64,000 bases of DNA, from NCBI RefSeq assembly GCF_032062135.1, contig NC_092866.1:23743963-23807962 (forward strand), in the 5' to 3' direction. Below are positions 37,536-51,498 of this stretch, one piece after another. Origin of the DNA: Pyxicephalus adspersus (Eukaryota > Chordata > Amphibia > Anura > Pyxicephalidae). Within the stretch, counting starts at the first letter, position 1. Each line of letters opens with the position of its first letter. Made by a program: the position numbers and the translations under genes. The notes under the pieces are model-generated. The model saw only the letters and a program-made list of their open reading frames with translations. It ran no database searches and had not been told where the DNA came from.

Positions 37536-39203
37536 GTTGCCTGCTAACCAAGCTCAGTTGACTGTATTTATCTTCATATTTAACAGACATTCAATGACAT
37601 TTTCATGCACATATAGAACTGATTACATACATAAGGGAAATAGTCTGGGCTTCTGACCGCTATGGTTAATGACCTTCTAGCTCAAATTGGCCCTTTATGT
37701 CCTGTAAACAGTGTCATATAAAGTGTTAGGGACATTAGGTAAGCTGTAAGCCATTCTTTGTCTGCCAAAGGTCACCTTAAACTGGCCACCACAGGGTTCA
37801 CCGATTCAATTAATATCTATAATTTTTAAGTGGCAGACCTAAATAGATGTACTCACTGTTAAACATTGTGGACAAAAACAGAAATGCACTGCTGATCTCC
37901 TGTAACATGGCATAGTAAACCAGTGATTGTGACTAGGTTTTCCCTTCTGCCAAAGCTTCCTTTCTGCAGTAAGTACTGTCTATAGGCCCTCTGTTGTTGT
38001 TTTAATAATTCATGTCATTGTACATAGCTATATTACATCTATGAAGATCTGTGAGATAGGTGCACAGATTTATAGATTTATAACACTGGCCTAATTATTC
38101 TATTAATATCAATCTGCAGTCTGATTACCTATGGTGCACAGAGCAGGTATTGTTTATGCAGATCAATGCTACCTGTCCCATGCTGTCTACCCAATATGCT
38201 TCAAAGCCTTTTCCTGAAAGACTACTCAGAAGGGGGGTGGTGGGGAGATGTAGTACAGCTCCCCATGAGCTTCCTTCTAAGGCATTCAACATTAGAGAGA
38301 TTTGTTAGTAAATATGCAGCACATTCAGCTGGAGCCAGAGACCGAGCCTTTTCCATCCATCTAGCTCTTTTTTATTAATTTGTGGCATCTGCAGAGTGGC
38401 CATATGTAGTGTGACTGTATGTTTTAAAGTATGTGGGACAGCAAGTGGAGAATGTGTCATGTTCTTAAGGATGTACCACATTATTGGCATCTTTGTTACT
38501 TAAAGAAATGCATTTCACGCTTTTTTAATGCTGAAATATTGCTAATGATTTCTTATTCCCAAAGTGCATGTTATTAAAAAAAAAAGAAAAAGCAGCACTA
38601 AAAGGAATTATTTGGTTGCTATGTTAACTCATTTATATCCAGCCTGCCAGTATTTGTGTCTTCCTATCTTATAGAAAGGCTTTATTTAGGATTTAGCGAA
38701 TACTACAATGTGTGTAATATTTTAGATTCATGTTGAAGTCTTGCTACCAGAGTGGCAATACAAAGAAAACTTTCCAATGTGGACAGTTCCTGTTACAGTT
38801 GTGTGAGTCTTATCATACATGGTATACTCTGACTGTGCAATTTACTTTATATTTGTCACAACTATAAAATATGAACCTACCTGTCATTAATATTTATCCA
38901 ATTAGACAGGGCTTTGCACTACCTATTTGTCGGTAGATCTATAGAGATTGGAAGTAAGAGTGAATCTATAGAAATAGAAAATAAATCTACTCTAACAGCA
39001 TGGGTTCCTTTTATTTCCTTTCTTGTTCTATTTTGTACTAAATCCACAAATTGGACATTAATCTAATAAAATGGAAGTCTGTCTGCAGTTACCAATGTAG
39101 ATTACAGCTAACACTGTTTTGTGTATGTTGCATTTACATTTTTTGATCAATTTTTGACGTTGCATGGTTATCACTACCACTATGTTATAGGAACAGAAGT
39201 TAC

Positions 39204-39275
39204 TACAATAGAACCTTGTTTATCCGAATTTTAACTGCGATTATCTGAGTTTCTGATAACCTGGGTTCTACTGTA
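39204..39275. mobile_element. Tigger/pogo-like mini-MITE (72 bp)
   Basis: The left end 'tacaatagaaccttgtttat' with 'ccgaa' and the right end 'gataacctgggttctactgta' are inverted copies of a terminus resembling CAGTAGAACCTCGNTTATCCGAA of Tigger-type mariner elements. TA flanks both sides, as expected for TA target duplication. Almost nothing remains between the termini. Confidence 0.75.
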
Positions 39276-41859
39276 TACAGTTTTCTAGCAGAGGAGATCA
39301 ACATACACAGCTTGTGAATGTTTTGGATACACTGCTTGTATATTGGCTGTTACCCTGTTGAATAAATGTAATTTTCAGCTGGTAGTGGATTTATTAAATA
39401 ACAGTATAGTTTAATTCTACAGGAGTCGTTTTTATGTGACATTATGTTACATTAAATTAGGTAGGACTACTTACTCAGTGGCTTTTGGTTACTTCTCCAG
39501 CCCTGACTTTCACATTTAGTTTTGATGTACCTCTGTACCTTTTCTAACATCTAACATATCAGGTCTTTGCTGTATGAATATGTAAGGCCAGGTTGCAATA
39601 ATTGTGCATGCAAGAGAAAAAGGAAACTAAGATCGAAGGCCTACATGCAGAGTGATATTTGGAAGTGTGCATTGAAAGGTTCAGAAAGGATCATTATCGT
39701 TTTATTGGACTCTGCTACAAGGATTCAGTATAAACATACAAGCAGTGTATGTATTACAAAGTAATGCAGATCAATAAAGGGAAAGATCAAAAATTGTTCA
39801 CAAGAATAAATCTGAATCCTACTAGAATTGATTCTTAGAGTAAACCAGCTAAAGTTGTGTGGTTATTGGCACAACAACATTTCCTATGGACTATTTATTA
39901 TAATAAAGTAGGTGATATGATATAAGCAAACCTGTCATCACATATGATATGTAAATGAGGGCTCTAAATAGTAATAAGGCAGCAAAGGGTACCTATTGGT
40001 ACAAATTGCTTGTAAACCAGGGTGCCCAAATAGCCAATTTGTAGGATACAAATATCCCTTTAATGGAAAAATTACGGAGGACCAACATCAATGCATCCCT
40101 TATTTAAAGAACACATAGGTAATGTAGAAGCAACCTTTTTATTTCCCTCCATGAATAGTTGATGGAACAGTGTACAGCTCAGTAGCCTTGATTTTTATGC
40201 AGTCCAAAACCAAAGACATCATAAAATGATAGTTATGACCGTAACATGGTTGTGGTTGGTTGGATCCAAGTGGAGTTCATATGCCGATTCTTTTGTTTCT
40301 TGATGTTGGAAAATGTGAAAAGGTATGAAAACATTTTATACATCTATCTGTCTCCCGTTGCATTAATCCTAGAATTTAAGTCCCATGGCAAGTGTGTCTG
40401 CCACCAGCCTTCCCTGCTTTTACAGAGCTTGTGCTCGAAGATTTCCCCAATGACTAGACTGAGGGAACAGTTTGACATATCCTGTTAAAGTAAAATCTGC
40501 TTCTGGCAGATGTGCTCAGAGAGGTACTTTGAAATGGGGGAGTCCAGCAACAGATATGTTCTGTATTTTACATCTTTATTTCTAGAAAAAAAAAAGACCG
40601 GAGTTTCCCTTTAAAAATCAGTGTGATTTATTTCTTTTTTACTGTTCCTTTTGCAATTGCTTTCTGAAGGGCTTTTGGTTTCCTGCCTTATTGGATGGAT
40701 TACTTCCCCCATCTAACATTTGTTTCCAAGTTTCCAATATGTTCTTGATGAACACAACTGTTTTGTTTATGAGGTAGCTTAATAATTGAAGACTCTGAGC
40801 TGCATGGGCCTTATCTTGCTCAGCCTTCATTGGCATGTAATCTAATCCATTGCAAACCAACATATTCTATGATTGTCTGGCTAAGCAAGTCAAGGGTCAC
40901 ATGAAGCTCCTTCTGTGTTTCCCAGACAGAAGTGACACACAGATCTGTTTTATTCCTTTTCAATATTATATTTTAGGTAATGTTGACAACACCATTATGT
41001 AAATGCTGATACTAAGGTTCCTCGGAATAATGGAAATACGTAGTAGACATAATGATCAATACGTGGAATAGGTTTTCAGCATTTTGCTGCGTATATAAAA
41101 AATACTTACATATTTTATGTCCTGTTCAAGTCCATTGCTAATGTATGCCCATTATTATATCACATGTATTTGTTACCACCTCTTATTTTGCATGGCTAAG
41201 TGTAGAACCTCCGTCATGTATCCCTGCCAAAATGATTATCTCTGCTTGCACTAGTGACCACTGTTACCATGGCTGGAAATCAGCAAAAGTTCAAAATCCA
41301 GAGTTTTGCTCTTATGTCCTGTTGTGTCTACAGGAAGTAAAGGTAACTCTCCCAATGGGACACCAATCATACAGTTTTATTTATTCTCATTCTTTTCTTA
41401 TTAAATGCTTAAACTAATAAAAATTGGTAATGTTTTGACATGAAAAACGTTATAGATATGTTTGATTTGCTTTTGAAAACTGATTTGAGGAGGGCACCCT
41501 CTAATTATGTGATTTACTTAATGTAAGACAGTCCAGAACTGTAGCATGTCACATTTTAAGCATAGCAGAGAAAACACAACAACAAGCTTGTTTTAGAAGA
41601 AATTACATCCAAGCCAAAATTTCAAACATTTTGGCTGGAGTTGCCTGCGGATGAAAGCACCCTATAACTCTGAGGTGTTAGTAGTCTTATAATGTTTTAT
41701 TTGACTAAATTAGGACGAAATGCTGCAAGTACTAAGGACATTCCGGAGTTTCTGTCTTGATATGTACATCATTTCATGGTACAGTTTTTTGGCCAAATAA
41801 AATATCTGAACATTGTGAAGTAAAATGACCATTTGTGAGTTATATTCTCCCCAGTGGTA

Positions 41860-42075
41860 AATGGTGATGTGTAACTATATCTTGGGTCTGCTGAAACTGA
41901 AGTGGCATTCAGTAAGCGTTGGCATTCCGTCAGCTTGCCATAGAGGCAGCTGGACTTCATTAAGCACTGGTGTTAATTACTGGGAGACTGTTTGTTTAGT
42001 ATGCATGCACAAACACCGGGGGTTACTCATGAAGGGTCACCTTGACATGAAGCTCTTATTTATTTGCTTGTGGAA
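41860..42075. promoter_or_regulatory. Candidate conserved non-coding block
   Basis: Repeat-free complex sequence including 'gaagtggcattcagtaagcg', 'attaagcactggtgttaatt' and 'tatgcatgcacaaacaccgg', with homeobox-like and octamer-like words. Regulatory role is inferred from composition and gene context only. Confidence 0.27.
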
Positions 42076-43029
42076 TGGTAGCGTACTTTTTACTACTATT
42101 ATGCCATTATTTTGGCAACCTAGATTTTTAATTGTTGATATATTCATGTAGATTCATGTTTAAGGTGTCAGTTTATTTTTTATGTCTTTTTAACTAAATG
42201 GTGTTAATTTTTATTTTGATGGATGTGATCAGATATATATTTTGATAAAAATGTAATTCTCCTTGTGTCACAACATGTAAGCTCCTTTATTCTATGCTGT
42301 CCAGTTCCAACAACATATATACATATAATTGTTGTTTGACGTTTTACCTTTGTGCTTGGTTAGGCCCTGTGGGCCATTATTAAATAAAATCTGTAATGCA
42401 CCGCTCGGTATTTTAATGGGTGCTTTTCACTATTGTTCATTTAGACACTATGAACTTTGGTTTCCTTCTAGCTTAAGTTTTTGCTTTTGTTATGTTTTTT
42501 TTTTTCAAATTATGTGACTATTGATACTCTACAAAATGTTTTAGCTTGTGGAAAACTAATACAGTGCCAATGAGAAGTAGTTAAACTAGTTATGTTAAAG
42601 ATATTTGTACACATGCTATGCAAGTGGTACAATGGACTTCTTTTTGGCATCATATACAAAGCCCTTTGAGTGTATCTCAACCTACTCTATAGCAACATTC
42701 CTATTATAAAGTAATGAAGAATTGGAGACGCAGGTATGTCTGACTGTAGTAATAAACAAATGTTTTCTGTAACAGAAATTGATGTAATCTTCAGTGTGGT
42801 GAAAAACACTCTTGGCTTATTTTTGTGTCTCTGCTGTGATCCAATGCTTCAGAACATCTACCTGTAATTAGGGTAACACTAACGTTCTTAGTCTATTGTT
42901 GTGCAGGCTGAAGAAGAGGAAAAGGTGTTTTTCAGGTAACATTATGAGTCACAGTTCTACTGTAGGTCCTGCTGTGTGGCAGATGTGCATTTTCTTGAAA
43001 ACTTTTAGGAATAGAGGTGTTGGGCTCTG

Positions 43030-43800
43030 TGACAATGAATAACAAAATATCGGCTGTTCCCAAGTGTGCAGCTTCCCAAGGTGCCTTGCTCACAAAACAC
43101 ACTGTCTGCCGGAACTGGCTGGATTTTTTTTTTTCGTAAGCTAACCTGTATGGCAGATGCTGTGTTGGTGAAAAGAGAGAGGGAGAGAGATACAAAAAAA
43201 ATATCCCTCCACCTACGATGGCTGCTCGTTAGGGCATGGAATGTGCCGTTAATAATGCATCTGTGAAACTCAGCTGTGAGGAAGCTGAGTAATTATCCCG
43301 CCGCAGTGTTCTGAGCTTTGGTGTCATCACTTTGGGGGTTCCATTAACCTTATCTTGGCCAAAAAGGTGTTGCAAAGTGGCATTCGCCCTTTCTCGCATG
43401 AGCTGGGGTTAAAATTCTTTGCAGACCCGTACATCACACATACAAATAATGTGCCATGCCACAGCTCAGAGGTAATTTGCCTCTTTCAAACCTTTACAAC
43501 CCCTGTGAATTTCTTTTTCTCCTTTCGCTCTCGCTGTTACGCCAGCTGAAATCCCCAGAAGAACAAAAGGTTTAGCTGAAGCTATGAAGCATGTATATAT
43601 TCACCAGCTTCTGGCATTCAGATAGGGGAGCGAAAAAGGAGAGAAATGGAAAGGGGGTTGGGGGGAATCAAAGTGCTCCATTGTACATGCTAATACAGAG
43701 CAAAATGCACACAGCTAGACATTAAACCTTAGCAGGATTTAGCCATTGTGCAAAGTGATACTCTGATCAGACTTGAGTCAGGCTGGGTGGCGGGGATGAA
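43030..43800. promoter_or_regulatory. Candidate conserved non-coding block (longest)
   Basis: About 770 bp without recognisable repeats, with complex composition and retained CpG ('acctacgatggctgctcgtt', 'attatcccgccgcagtgttc', 'cattcgccctttctcgcatg', 'cgctctcgctgttacgccag'). Words such as 'ccgttaataatgcatctg' are homeodomain/POU-like. The block has no open frame of note. Vertebrate ZNF423 introns are known to be rich in conserved non-coding elements, which makes this a good alignment target. Confidence 0.35.
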
Positions 43801-44899
43801 GTCATCTATTTATTTGATGTTAAATAGGTGGACAGCTTAGAGTTTATCACATTTATATTAACACGGTTCTGTTTTTGTTGGGGGAAGGGACCCGTTGCCA
43901 ACTGAAGTCAAATAGATTTGTAACGTAACTGAAAAGGTGACATACTGCTGTCGTTTTTTTTTTCTTTATACTATTGATCTGTCGTAAATAAAAACAAAGC
44001 CCATTTATATTTCTGGCTTTCTTCCTTGATACATACCAAATATTTTTGCGATCTCATTTAAGTTTAAATCACAGTGTGCTGCAAAAATATCTCTTATTTC
44101 CAAAAGCATTTTCTATTTCCCGATGTATATTTTTTTAATTCTATTTGAAAATGCAGTAAACCTTTCAATAAGGTTGTCAAAAATTGAGGATTACAAGACT
44201 GACGTTATTTGGCTTTCTAAAATAGAATTGTGGTTATTCATTATGACTTTCTTTCTGTTTATGCTTTTCATTGATTCCTTTGTTGGTATTGGAAACATCT
44301 TAATGAATAAACAACCCAAGTTTTCTTAACGTTACCATCACCCCTCCTTAACTTGAAGGAAAAGTGATAAAAAAAGAAGTGTTTGAATACTGTGCTATGA
44401 AGGGAACAGCCCTGCAGTGAGGCAGTTGTGATATTAGAGCAGATCTCCTAAGAGATCCCCTGGCTCCTGTGTACTCATCGGAGTGGCACAATCCCAGACA
44501 GCTGGTCTCTCAGCATGGGTTGCGCATGCAGCGAGGAAGTTGGCACACTGGCATAGAACAGGTAATGCTCTAATTTCCCCTGTGCAGATGCGGCCAGCAA
44601 TATCTTAATTTATTGGTGTGCTGGCATGCAAAGGGGGAATCTGGCAGGGCCGGCTTGTATAAGTATTAGCAACAATAACACGCACACAAAAATATTAATG
44701 TATATAATTAGGGCTTGGATTTTGTCTACACCAATTGGTAATCATCGCCTTTTGTAGTGTTTGAAAAGACCAGAACGTTCCCTAATTATTTAATTATAGA
44801 TATGTAAGTAATACACAGGGAACAGTGTGCAAGTGAGCATGCAAGACTGTTTAGTTACAGTATGAAAAAAGGATGATGAAATAGAACAGTTGCTTTCTT

Positions 44900-45400
44900 T
44901 GGGTTCAGCGTGAGCCAGAAATTCTCAGGCAGTTTTTTCCCTCTTCCTTTCCATAATCTGCCAATAAAACGAAACAACTGTAGCGTTCACAAAGTGAATG
45001 AAGCTTCCACACCTCCCCGGTACATCGGAGCGGAATCATCAGCACCGCATCCCTAACTTCGTGGAACGTTAAGTTCTGGTGACAGACACTCTTATAATTA
45101 TCCCACGAAAACCCTTCATTGTATTCATATCATTAATTTTGTTTGGGCTGTTAGATTTGATAGATACTTTACGCGTTTATATCGCTCTTTTCATACACTA
45201 GACGGAATTGCCTTTGAACATTCAGCCGGCTAATTGCTGGTAATTTGTGTTACTAACGAGAGACAGAATAGTAGCATAACATTAAACTCAACAGTCGGTT
45301 AACAAATTTGCCTTTTCAGATCAGAGACGCATCGGTTGTGGCAGTGTAATCCTGCAATGATGTGTCTGAAAATTAACAAGAGGGGAAGGCCCTCACTATA
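44900..45400. promoter_or_regulatory. Candidate enhancer, CpG-retaining
   Basis: Roughly 17 CpG dinucleotides fall in about 360 bp (44980-45340) with no repeat signature, against CpG-poor flanks. It includes 'cggtacatcggagcggaatc', 'tttacgcgtttatatcgctc' and 'cagccggctaattgctggta' (a TAATTG homeodomain-type core). No coding frame runs through it. This looks like conserved or unmethylated regulatory DNA. Confidence 0.38.
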
Positions 45401-46649
45401 TTATAATCATGCCTGATTATTTTCTTTATTTGATATTGGCAGTGTGGTGCTTTTGAAGAACAAATACATGTTAAGTAGTAACTTTTTGAGTGATCCAAGT
45501 GGGAAGAAAAAACCCAAAGGAAAGCTTTTTTCTTTTTGTAATGATGTTATACAACATTTAATATTCAGACAGTGTGTAAAGATGTTTACAAACCAACTGC
45601 AAGCAATCAAATAGAGTGGTTCAGCTAGTTGTTTATTTACTTTTGAAGACTATTGGTGTGCAGTTGCCTATTTCCGCTTTTGTTATGTTCTCAACTGCTT
45701 AAAGGTGGACTTGAGGTGCATGCTTTTGCTTTTGCACCAATACATATATTTGAATCTTCATAGCCTCATGGGATCATATCTTTGATTGGGTGCTCTAAGT
45801 TACTACATTCTGTACCTTGCATTGTTTCCATATCCACACAAACATGACCTTTAAACTGTAATGAGGAAAATAAAAATACATGTTATATTTATATATTTGT
45901 TTTTTCATGGACATCTACGCCTGCTCCCCCAAATCCAAAAGTGAATTTTCTATGTGATTATCAAATAGGGCCTTTTTGTGTCATTGGTATTCACAAACTA
46001 TTAGTACCCTAAATATTATTGTCTTGTTTTTATTAGGATCCCTGTTAGAACTATCAATATAATGTTCAAGCCTATCTGCCTAGGGAATGCTCATAAATTC
46101 ACATACTGCATTAATAATTTCATATCTACAGCAGTAACCTGTGATTGAGTATTTTCATTCACCATATAGAAGAACAAAGATTGCATAATATACACAATAG
46201 GGATAATATACAAAAACTGAACCAAATGTGGAAGTAGCCCAAGATTCCTTGTTTCATTTTAAAAGATGAAAGCAAACTGTTTGCAATACACAACACCTCT
46301 TTTTAATCACAGACACTATTTTTTATGACAGTATAAAAAATGTGGGAATACTTTATTTTTTTTTCTGCAGTTTTTAATATGCTCAGTTCGTGTTTGCAAG
46401 ACCTCTATGTAGGAGCACAGGCTTATTTGTCAGAGTTTCTATTCACATGTGTTTTTGTAAAGATGCCTTAAAAACCTAAACTGTCAGCAGGCCCAGTGGC
46501 CAAAGCGGAAAATTGTTACACCACATATCTTTGTAAATTTAGTTCTAAGAAGATCTAAGACCTCTTATTTAGTGAGAATCTAATAGATTGTAATAAAACA
46601 ATAAAATTAAACACACGTTCGCAGAATACTTCTAAATAGTTCACTATCC

Positions 46650-46960
46650 TCATGCAGACACAATGTCGTATTTACATAAAAAAGGAGATGCAGCCTGTTT
46701 TCCCCTCCATTGCCTGCACAACGCAGGTACACCTGATTTTATTTCAGTTGAGCATTTGCTATTCCGAAAACTGCACTTAATAGGATTGAATGAAAAAGGA
46801 CGTTACTTTTCATCACACAAGACAACAAAGAAAGCAGAGCAAACGAAAATATTATTTCGTTTGAACAAATTACAGCACAGCTCTCTGGGGCTCTTCCTGG
46901 GCCTAGATGAGGGAAAGCACTTAAACAGCGTTCCATCAAACTAAATTTTTAACTACAATT
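46650..46960. promoter_or_regulatory. Candidate conserved non-coding block
   Basis: Repeat-free complex sequence with 'cctgcacaacgcaggtacac' and 'tattatttcgtttgaacaaa'. The 93-codon frame across it has no family resemblance and its composition is not codon-like, so a non-coding role is favoured. Confidence 0.3.
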
Positions 46961-47938
46961 TTTTCCTTAGATAAAATGTATTGGGAGGATTCAAAGAAGA
47001 TTAGAGTTCACCTCAGCAGTGGTATTCAAATTTGAACAGCTAATGGAAGTCTGCAAGAAACTGTTAATGTCTATATCTGGCCTCTCAGGAATTCTGACTT
47101 CAGAATTCTTATAAAAGCACACGGAGTTGATTTCATTTCTCAGTCTCCGTAGACTGTATTTGTGTAATTTCAGTATGTGTTATAAGTGTTATTTTAAGTA
47201 TTATAATGATAATACCCTCTGACAATAAAGTTCTGAATTCTAACTTCTAGGGCCAAAGTGGATCTGATGTAATAGAAATGTACTGGTATTCTTGACATGT
47301 GTGCATGTTTGTGTATGTGTGTATGTAACAACGCATATCATTAGTGGTAATGTTGTATATTCCTAACATTTTTCTTTTTCTTACATTATAGAACCTCTTT
47401 ACCTCACTGACCACATCATACAAAGGCCTTTTTTCTGTAAAAATTGCAAAAAGACATGTGTTAATACAGAAATATAACTAAATCTGATTGGCAGTATAGG
47501 ACAGTTTATGTCTGTAGTCTTTGACAGTAGCCTGTCCTGGCAAAAACAGAAATCCATCAAGACTATTTCTTTATATTAAATATATTAAACATATTAGCCA
47601 TGTGTATTATTATTTCATATGCTGACATGTTTTCAGGTAACATTTTATGTACAGATATGCATGATACATCCATATGTTTTTGTGCAGTCAACATTTGTTT
47701 TGCTCACAAAATACGTTCTCTCCTATCCTTGTTCTTTTTTTTAATTAAAATATTCGAATTGTATTTTCCAGATTTTAACTTAAAACATATTTTTTTTGCA
47801 GAAAAGCTCATTTGTTTTTTATAATCTTTCATTACACTTGCACTATGGAGGTTTCCTGAACCCATAAGATACCACTTAGCCATCCACCTTAACCATGTTA
47901 TTGATTAGTCCTGTAAAGTTTGGCTACAACTGGAAGAA

Positions 47939-47950
47939 AAAAAAATTAAT

Positions 47951-48021
<71 letters not shown>
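47939..48021. repeat. Poly-A / (TA)n compound low-complexity tract
   Basis: A-rich runs ('aaaaaaaaattaataaaaaa') lead into two TA arrays split by 'tttttt'. Simple repeat only. Confidence 0.93.
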
Positions 48022-48024
<3 letters not shown>

Positions 48025-48449
48025 ATGTCCCTTGATTATTTGGTTTATTTTGTCCATATTAGACCTATCTTCTATTGGATGCCACTTTGCAAACATCAGA
48101 TAAAATGTTTCATTGAATATCTTACCCCAACACTTCTAAATGGCTTCCATGGTTGGAAATCCTTAATTCAAAACCTGGATTAGGCATATGCATTTAAACT
48201 ATTCTTAGTGAACATGCTTCGATTTTGTCCCATGCCATTGTGCTGGAAAATTTTGAGATCAAAGTGATGCTAGCATTCCCCGGTAGACACCTGCTACACC
48301 CTACAAATTGGATATTTTGTCAGAATAATACCAAAAAAGAACCTCATTAGCACTTACTACCATGGTGTATGAGTAGGTTTAGGCATGGGATCCTCAGGAA
48401 ACAAATCAGTTTGTGGATTATGCCCATAGAGGATTTTATCTCCAAATGT

Positions 48450-48509
48450 ATTCAGTGCTGGAAGATGAGTTGTTTATCCCACAATTTATTCAGTGCTGTA
48501 AGATGAGTT
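48450..48509 (+). repeat. Two-copy local duplication (38-bp offset)
   Basis: The string 'attcagtgctggaagatgag' at 48450 recurs at 48488 with a single G-to-T difference. A small tandem duplication in intron. Confidence 0.8.
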
Positions 48510-50609
48510 TTGATATGCCTTTAATGCAAGAATAGAGGTATCCTATAATCTATGTCTCCCATAAATCATTAATTTCTAATGAGTACTGAAAATCTAGATA
48601 AAAAATTTTATTTAGGTGGGGCAATACCCCGAATGCTAACCAACTTCTAGTGCTGCCTCAAAAACAAACTGATTGCTGTTCCCTTTAATACATACTTGTA
48701 CCCACCTAGCAAAATTACCAAATCCACCATTTACTTTTAAACACCACATTCTTCTTTAAACAATCTTTTTCCTCCTCTATTGGCTTCTCCAAGCCATTGG
48801 TTCTCTAAAATAAGTCTGAGGACATGTAAGACTTAACCATGCCCAATAGGAATTAAATATTTGTAAAGATTTACAGTGAATAAATTGTTGCCTTTTGCTG
48901 TTAAAAGTTGTCACTTGATCGCATGTTTTTGCACATAAACCTACCTGCTGACATTTTTATCTTCTGGAATAAAAAAATATTGTAAGAATTGATAAATCAC
49001 AAATTTAGCCTCCTGATAGAATCTATAGAATGGGCAAATTGCCTAAATATATTTCCATGTAGATCTTTCATTGAAATATGCCACCTAGCCACCTAAATCC
49101 CAGGCAATCAAGAATAAATTCCTATACAGTTCTATGTGAATGAGTGAACAAGTCTGCCCAATTCTGTGAATGAATCAAAAAGTTGCCTTTTGTCTTATTG
49201 CCTTACATGTAAATCAATTTGCCCATCTACTGCTTGTGGTATTGAATTTCCGTTTTTGATACTGTAGGAGAGTGGGATTCATATTATAGAATGCAAAGCC
49301 AGAACACCTGCAAACCAGTTGAGCAGGGACAGTGCAGTTAGAGGTTTTTTCCCCCACAAGAATGGTCTAGGCCTGCTAAGTGAACACAAGCCTTTCAAGT
49401 TTTCTCTTGGGTGATCTACCGTTAAGGACAAGTGAAGAGTCAGAAGTTGAGTAGAAGGCAAGGCTGGGTACATGTGATCTTTAAAAAGCACAAAGTTCTA
49501 ACATGGATCGGCTCTCCAGTCCCTTGCTGTTTCTGTATTTTCCAGCATGGCTCACATGAGAAAATGCATATGCCATTTGTAAACTCGCTGTCATTAGTCA
49601 CAGTCTATTGCTCCCTGACTCATAGGTGTGTTGCGCACTTCTCTTCCCAAGTAAAGCGTTGTCGTCTATTTAAAAGCTGTACACTTTCTGCAGTTTACTG
49701 GCATTTGGGTAGGGCATTGCTAAAGTGTGTTAAATCTTGTATGGTCAACCTGTGCTCCACATGACTTGTAGAAATGCAAGTACCATCGTACATGGTGCAA
49801 AACACAAGAATCTTAAGCATGTAAAATGTTTATTGATTGTCATAAAAATTCATCAATACAATGCTATAATTGTGAATGACACAGCAATATTTGGCTGCTA
49901 CAGTCTGTTGTGCACCCTTGCAAATAAACGCTTCCCCCAAACTGTTAATAAACGTGAATGGTTCAAAAGGTTGTCTATTTCTAAATGTGCAGAAGATGAC
50001 AACTGTGCCAAGATATGATAGCTAGATTTACTTTGTTTAGGTTTTTGCTGATATTAGGCTAGCTAAAAAATGTTCAGGCATCATCATTCTGTAAGATATG
50101 CATCTTATTATATCTAGTAATTGTAAATCAAGATTCATGCCAATTGAACAATGTGAAAACAGGACTTTAGCAAAATCTAGGGCTGTAATAAATCGGGGAA
50201 TCTGACATTCCCTTAATCAGTTACTGCTATTAAAACACATGGACATAATGTTTTAGGGAATGTCCGATTTCTTGTTTTGTAAATAGACCCCCAAATCATA
50301 CTGAAGCAAAATCCAAACTGGTCACTTCTTTGAAAAGCTTTAGTAAAATCCATTTGTTAGTGATCCAATTTGGTCATACATTGTGCAAAGAATCTGTTTG
50401 GACCTAGCCCCTCAAAGAGTATTTTTGGTTGGTTGACCACCACTTTTTGCACAAATATATATTTTTTTATATTGTACTTTGATGCTGTTTGTGTTTTTTT
50501 GTACCAAGACAAGACCAGCCACACTACATGCTGTTTGTTTGAATCATATTTTTTATGCTGCTATCTTGAGTTTTTGCACTTTTCCAATAGCCTTAAGAAA
50601 GTGCTATAA

Positions 50610-50900
50610 CCCCCTCCCTACTTCCTACATCAATCTCCCCAGACAGAGGTACACTCCCCAGATCAGGCTGGATTGCGATGTGCGGTTGTGCCACTGGCTT
50701 GCCTGAATAATGCAGGAGACATCATTACAAAACTGTACCGTTCCCTCTATTAGATCTCCACAGCTGCCTATTAGGAGGTTATATTACAGGGAAGGGGCTT
50801 CTGTAATGGCCACAAACGTGTTAAATATATTTATTGTAAACGGGATATGAATGTATGTTGTGGGCTCTGCAGATGAAGCACAGTGAGATTGCAGTCTAGA
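50610..50900. promoter_or_regulatory. Candidate conserved non-coding block
   Basis: A repeat-free, balanced-composition block containing 'gctggattgcgatgtgcggt', 'gcctgaataatgcaggagac' and 'gcctattaggaggttatatt'. Complexity continues, less strikingly, to about 51340. Candidate only. Confidence 0.27.
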
Positions 50901-51498
50901 ATAGTAATTCTATTCTCACGTCTCTGCTCTGTGCCCTTATTCCGTGGAGTCCTGGTACTGCTTTGCCTTGCTGTATCATTTAAGATAAAAGCAGTAGCTC
51001 TATATTTCTTATGGAGAACTCCTATTACAACCACACAGCAAAGAAATGTGTCCTTGCATGACTAATAGGGATGAGGTATTAGATCATTATTGCCATCAGT
51101 GCAAAGTGCTTGGCAATAAAGTGCAAAGCAGACTCCTTAGAAGCGTGAGAGACAAATTAGAAATGTTCAGGCTACTTGCTCTGCTTTTTCTTGCTGCTGT
51201 GCCTCCTCTAATCCACAGTACAAACACATAGCCAGTGACAGATCGGTTTGTTGTCATCATAATGCAGTGCTTTAAACACTGAAGCAGAACAGCAGCAGAT
51301 TTTGTGCTGTTACTGACCCCAAGGATTGTCACAGATTGATCCCTAAAAATATCTGTAAGCGGTAGGATAAAACAATACCATTGTTATAATTTGATGTCTG
51401 ATGTAACATTTAAAACGTTTAAAGAATTTCTGTATAGTCAAGTTATATATGGCCCAGTCCTGACCTAAAATTTTATAGGACATTGGAGTAATGGAGTA

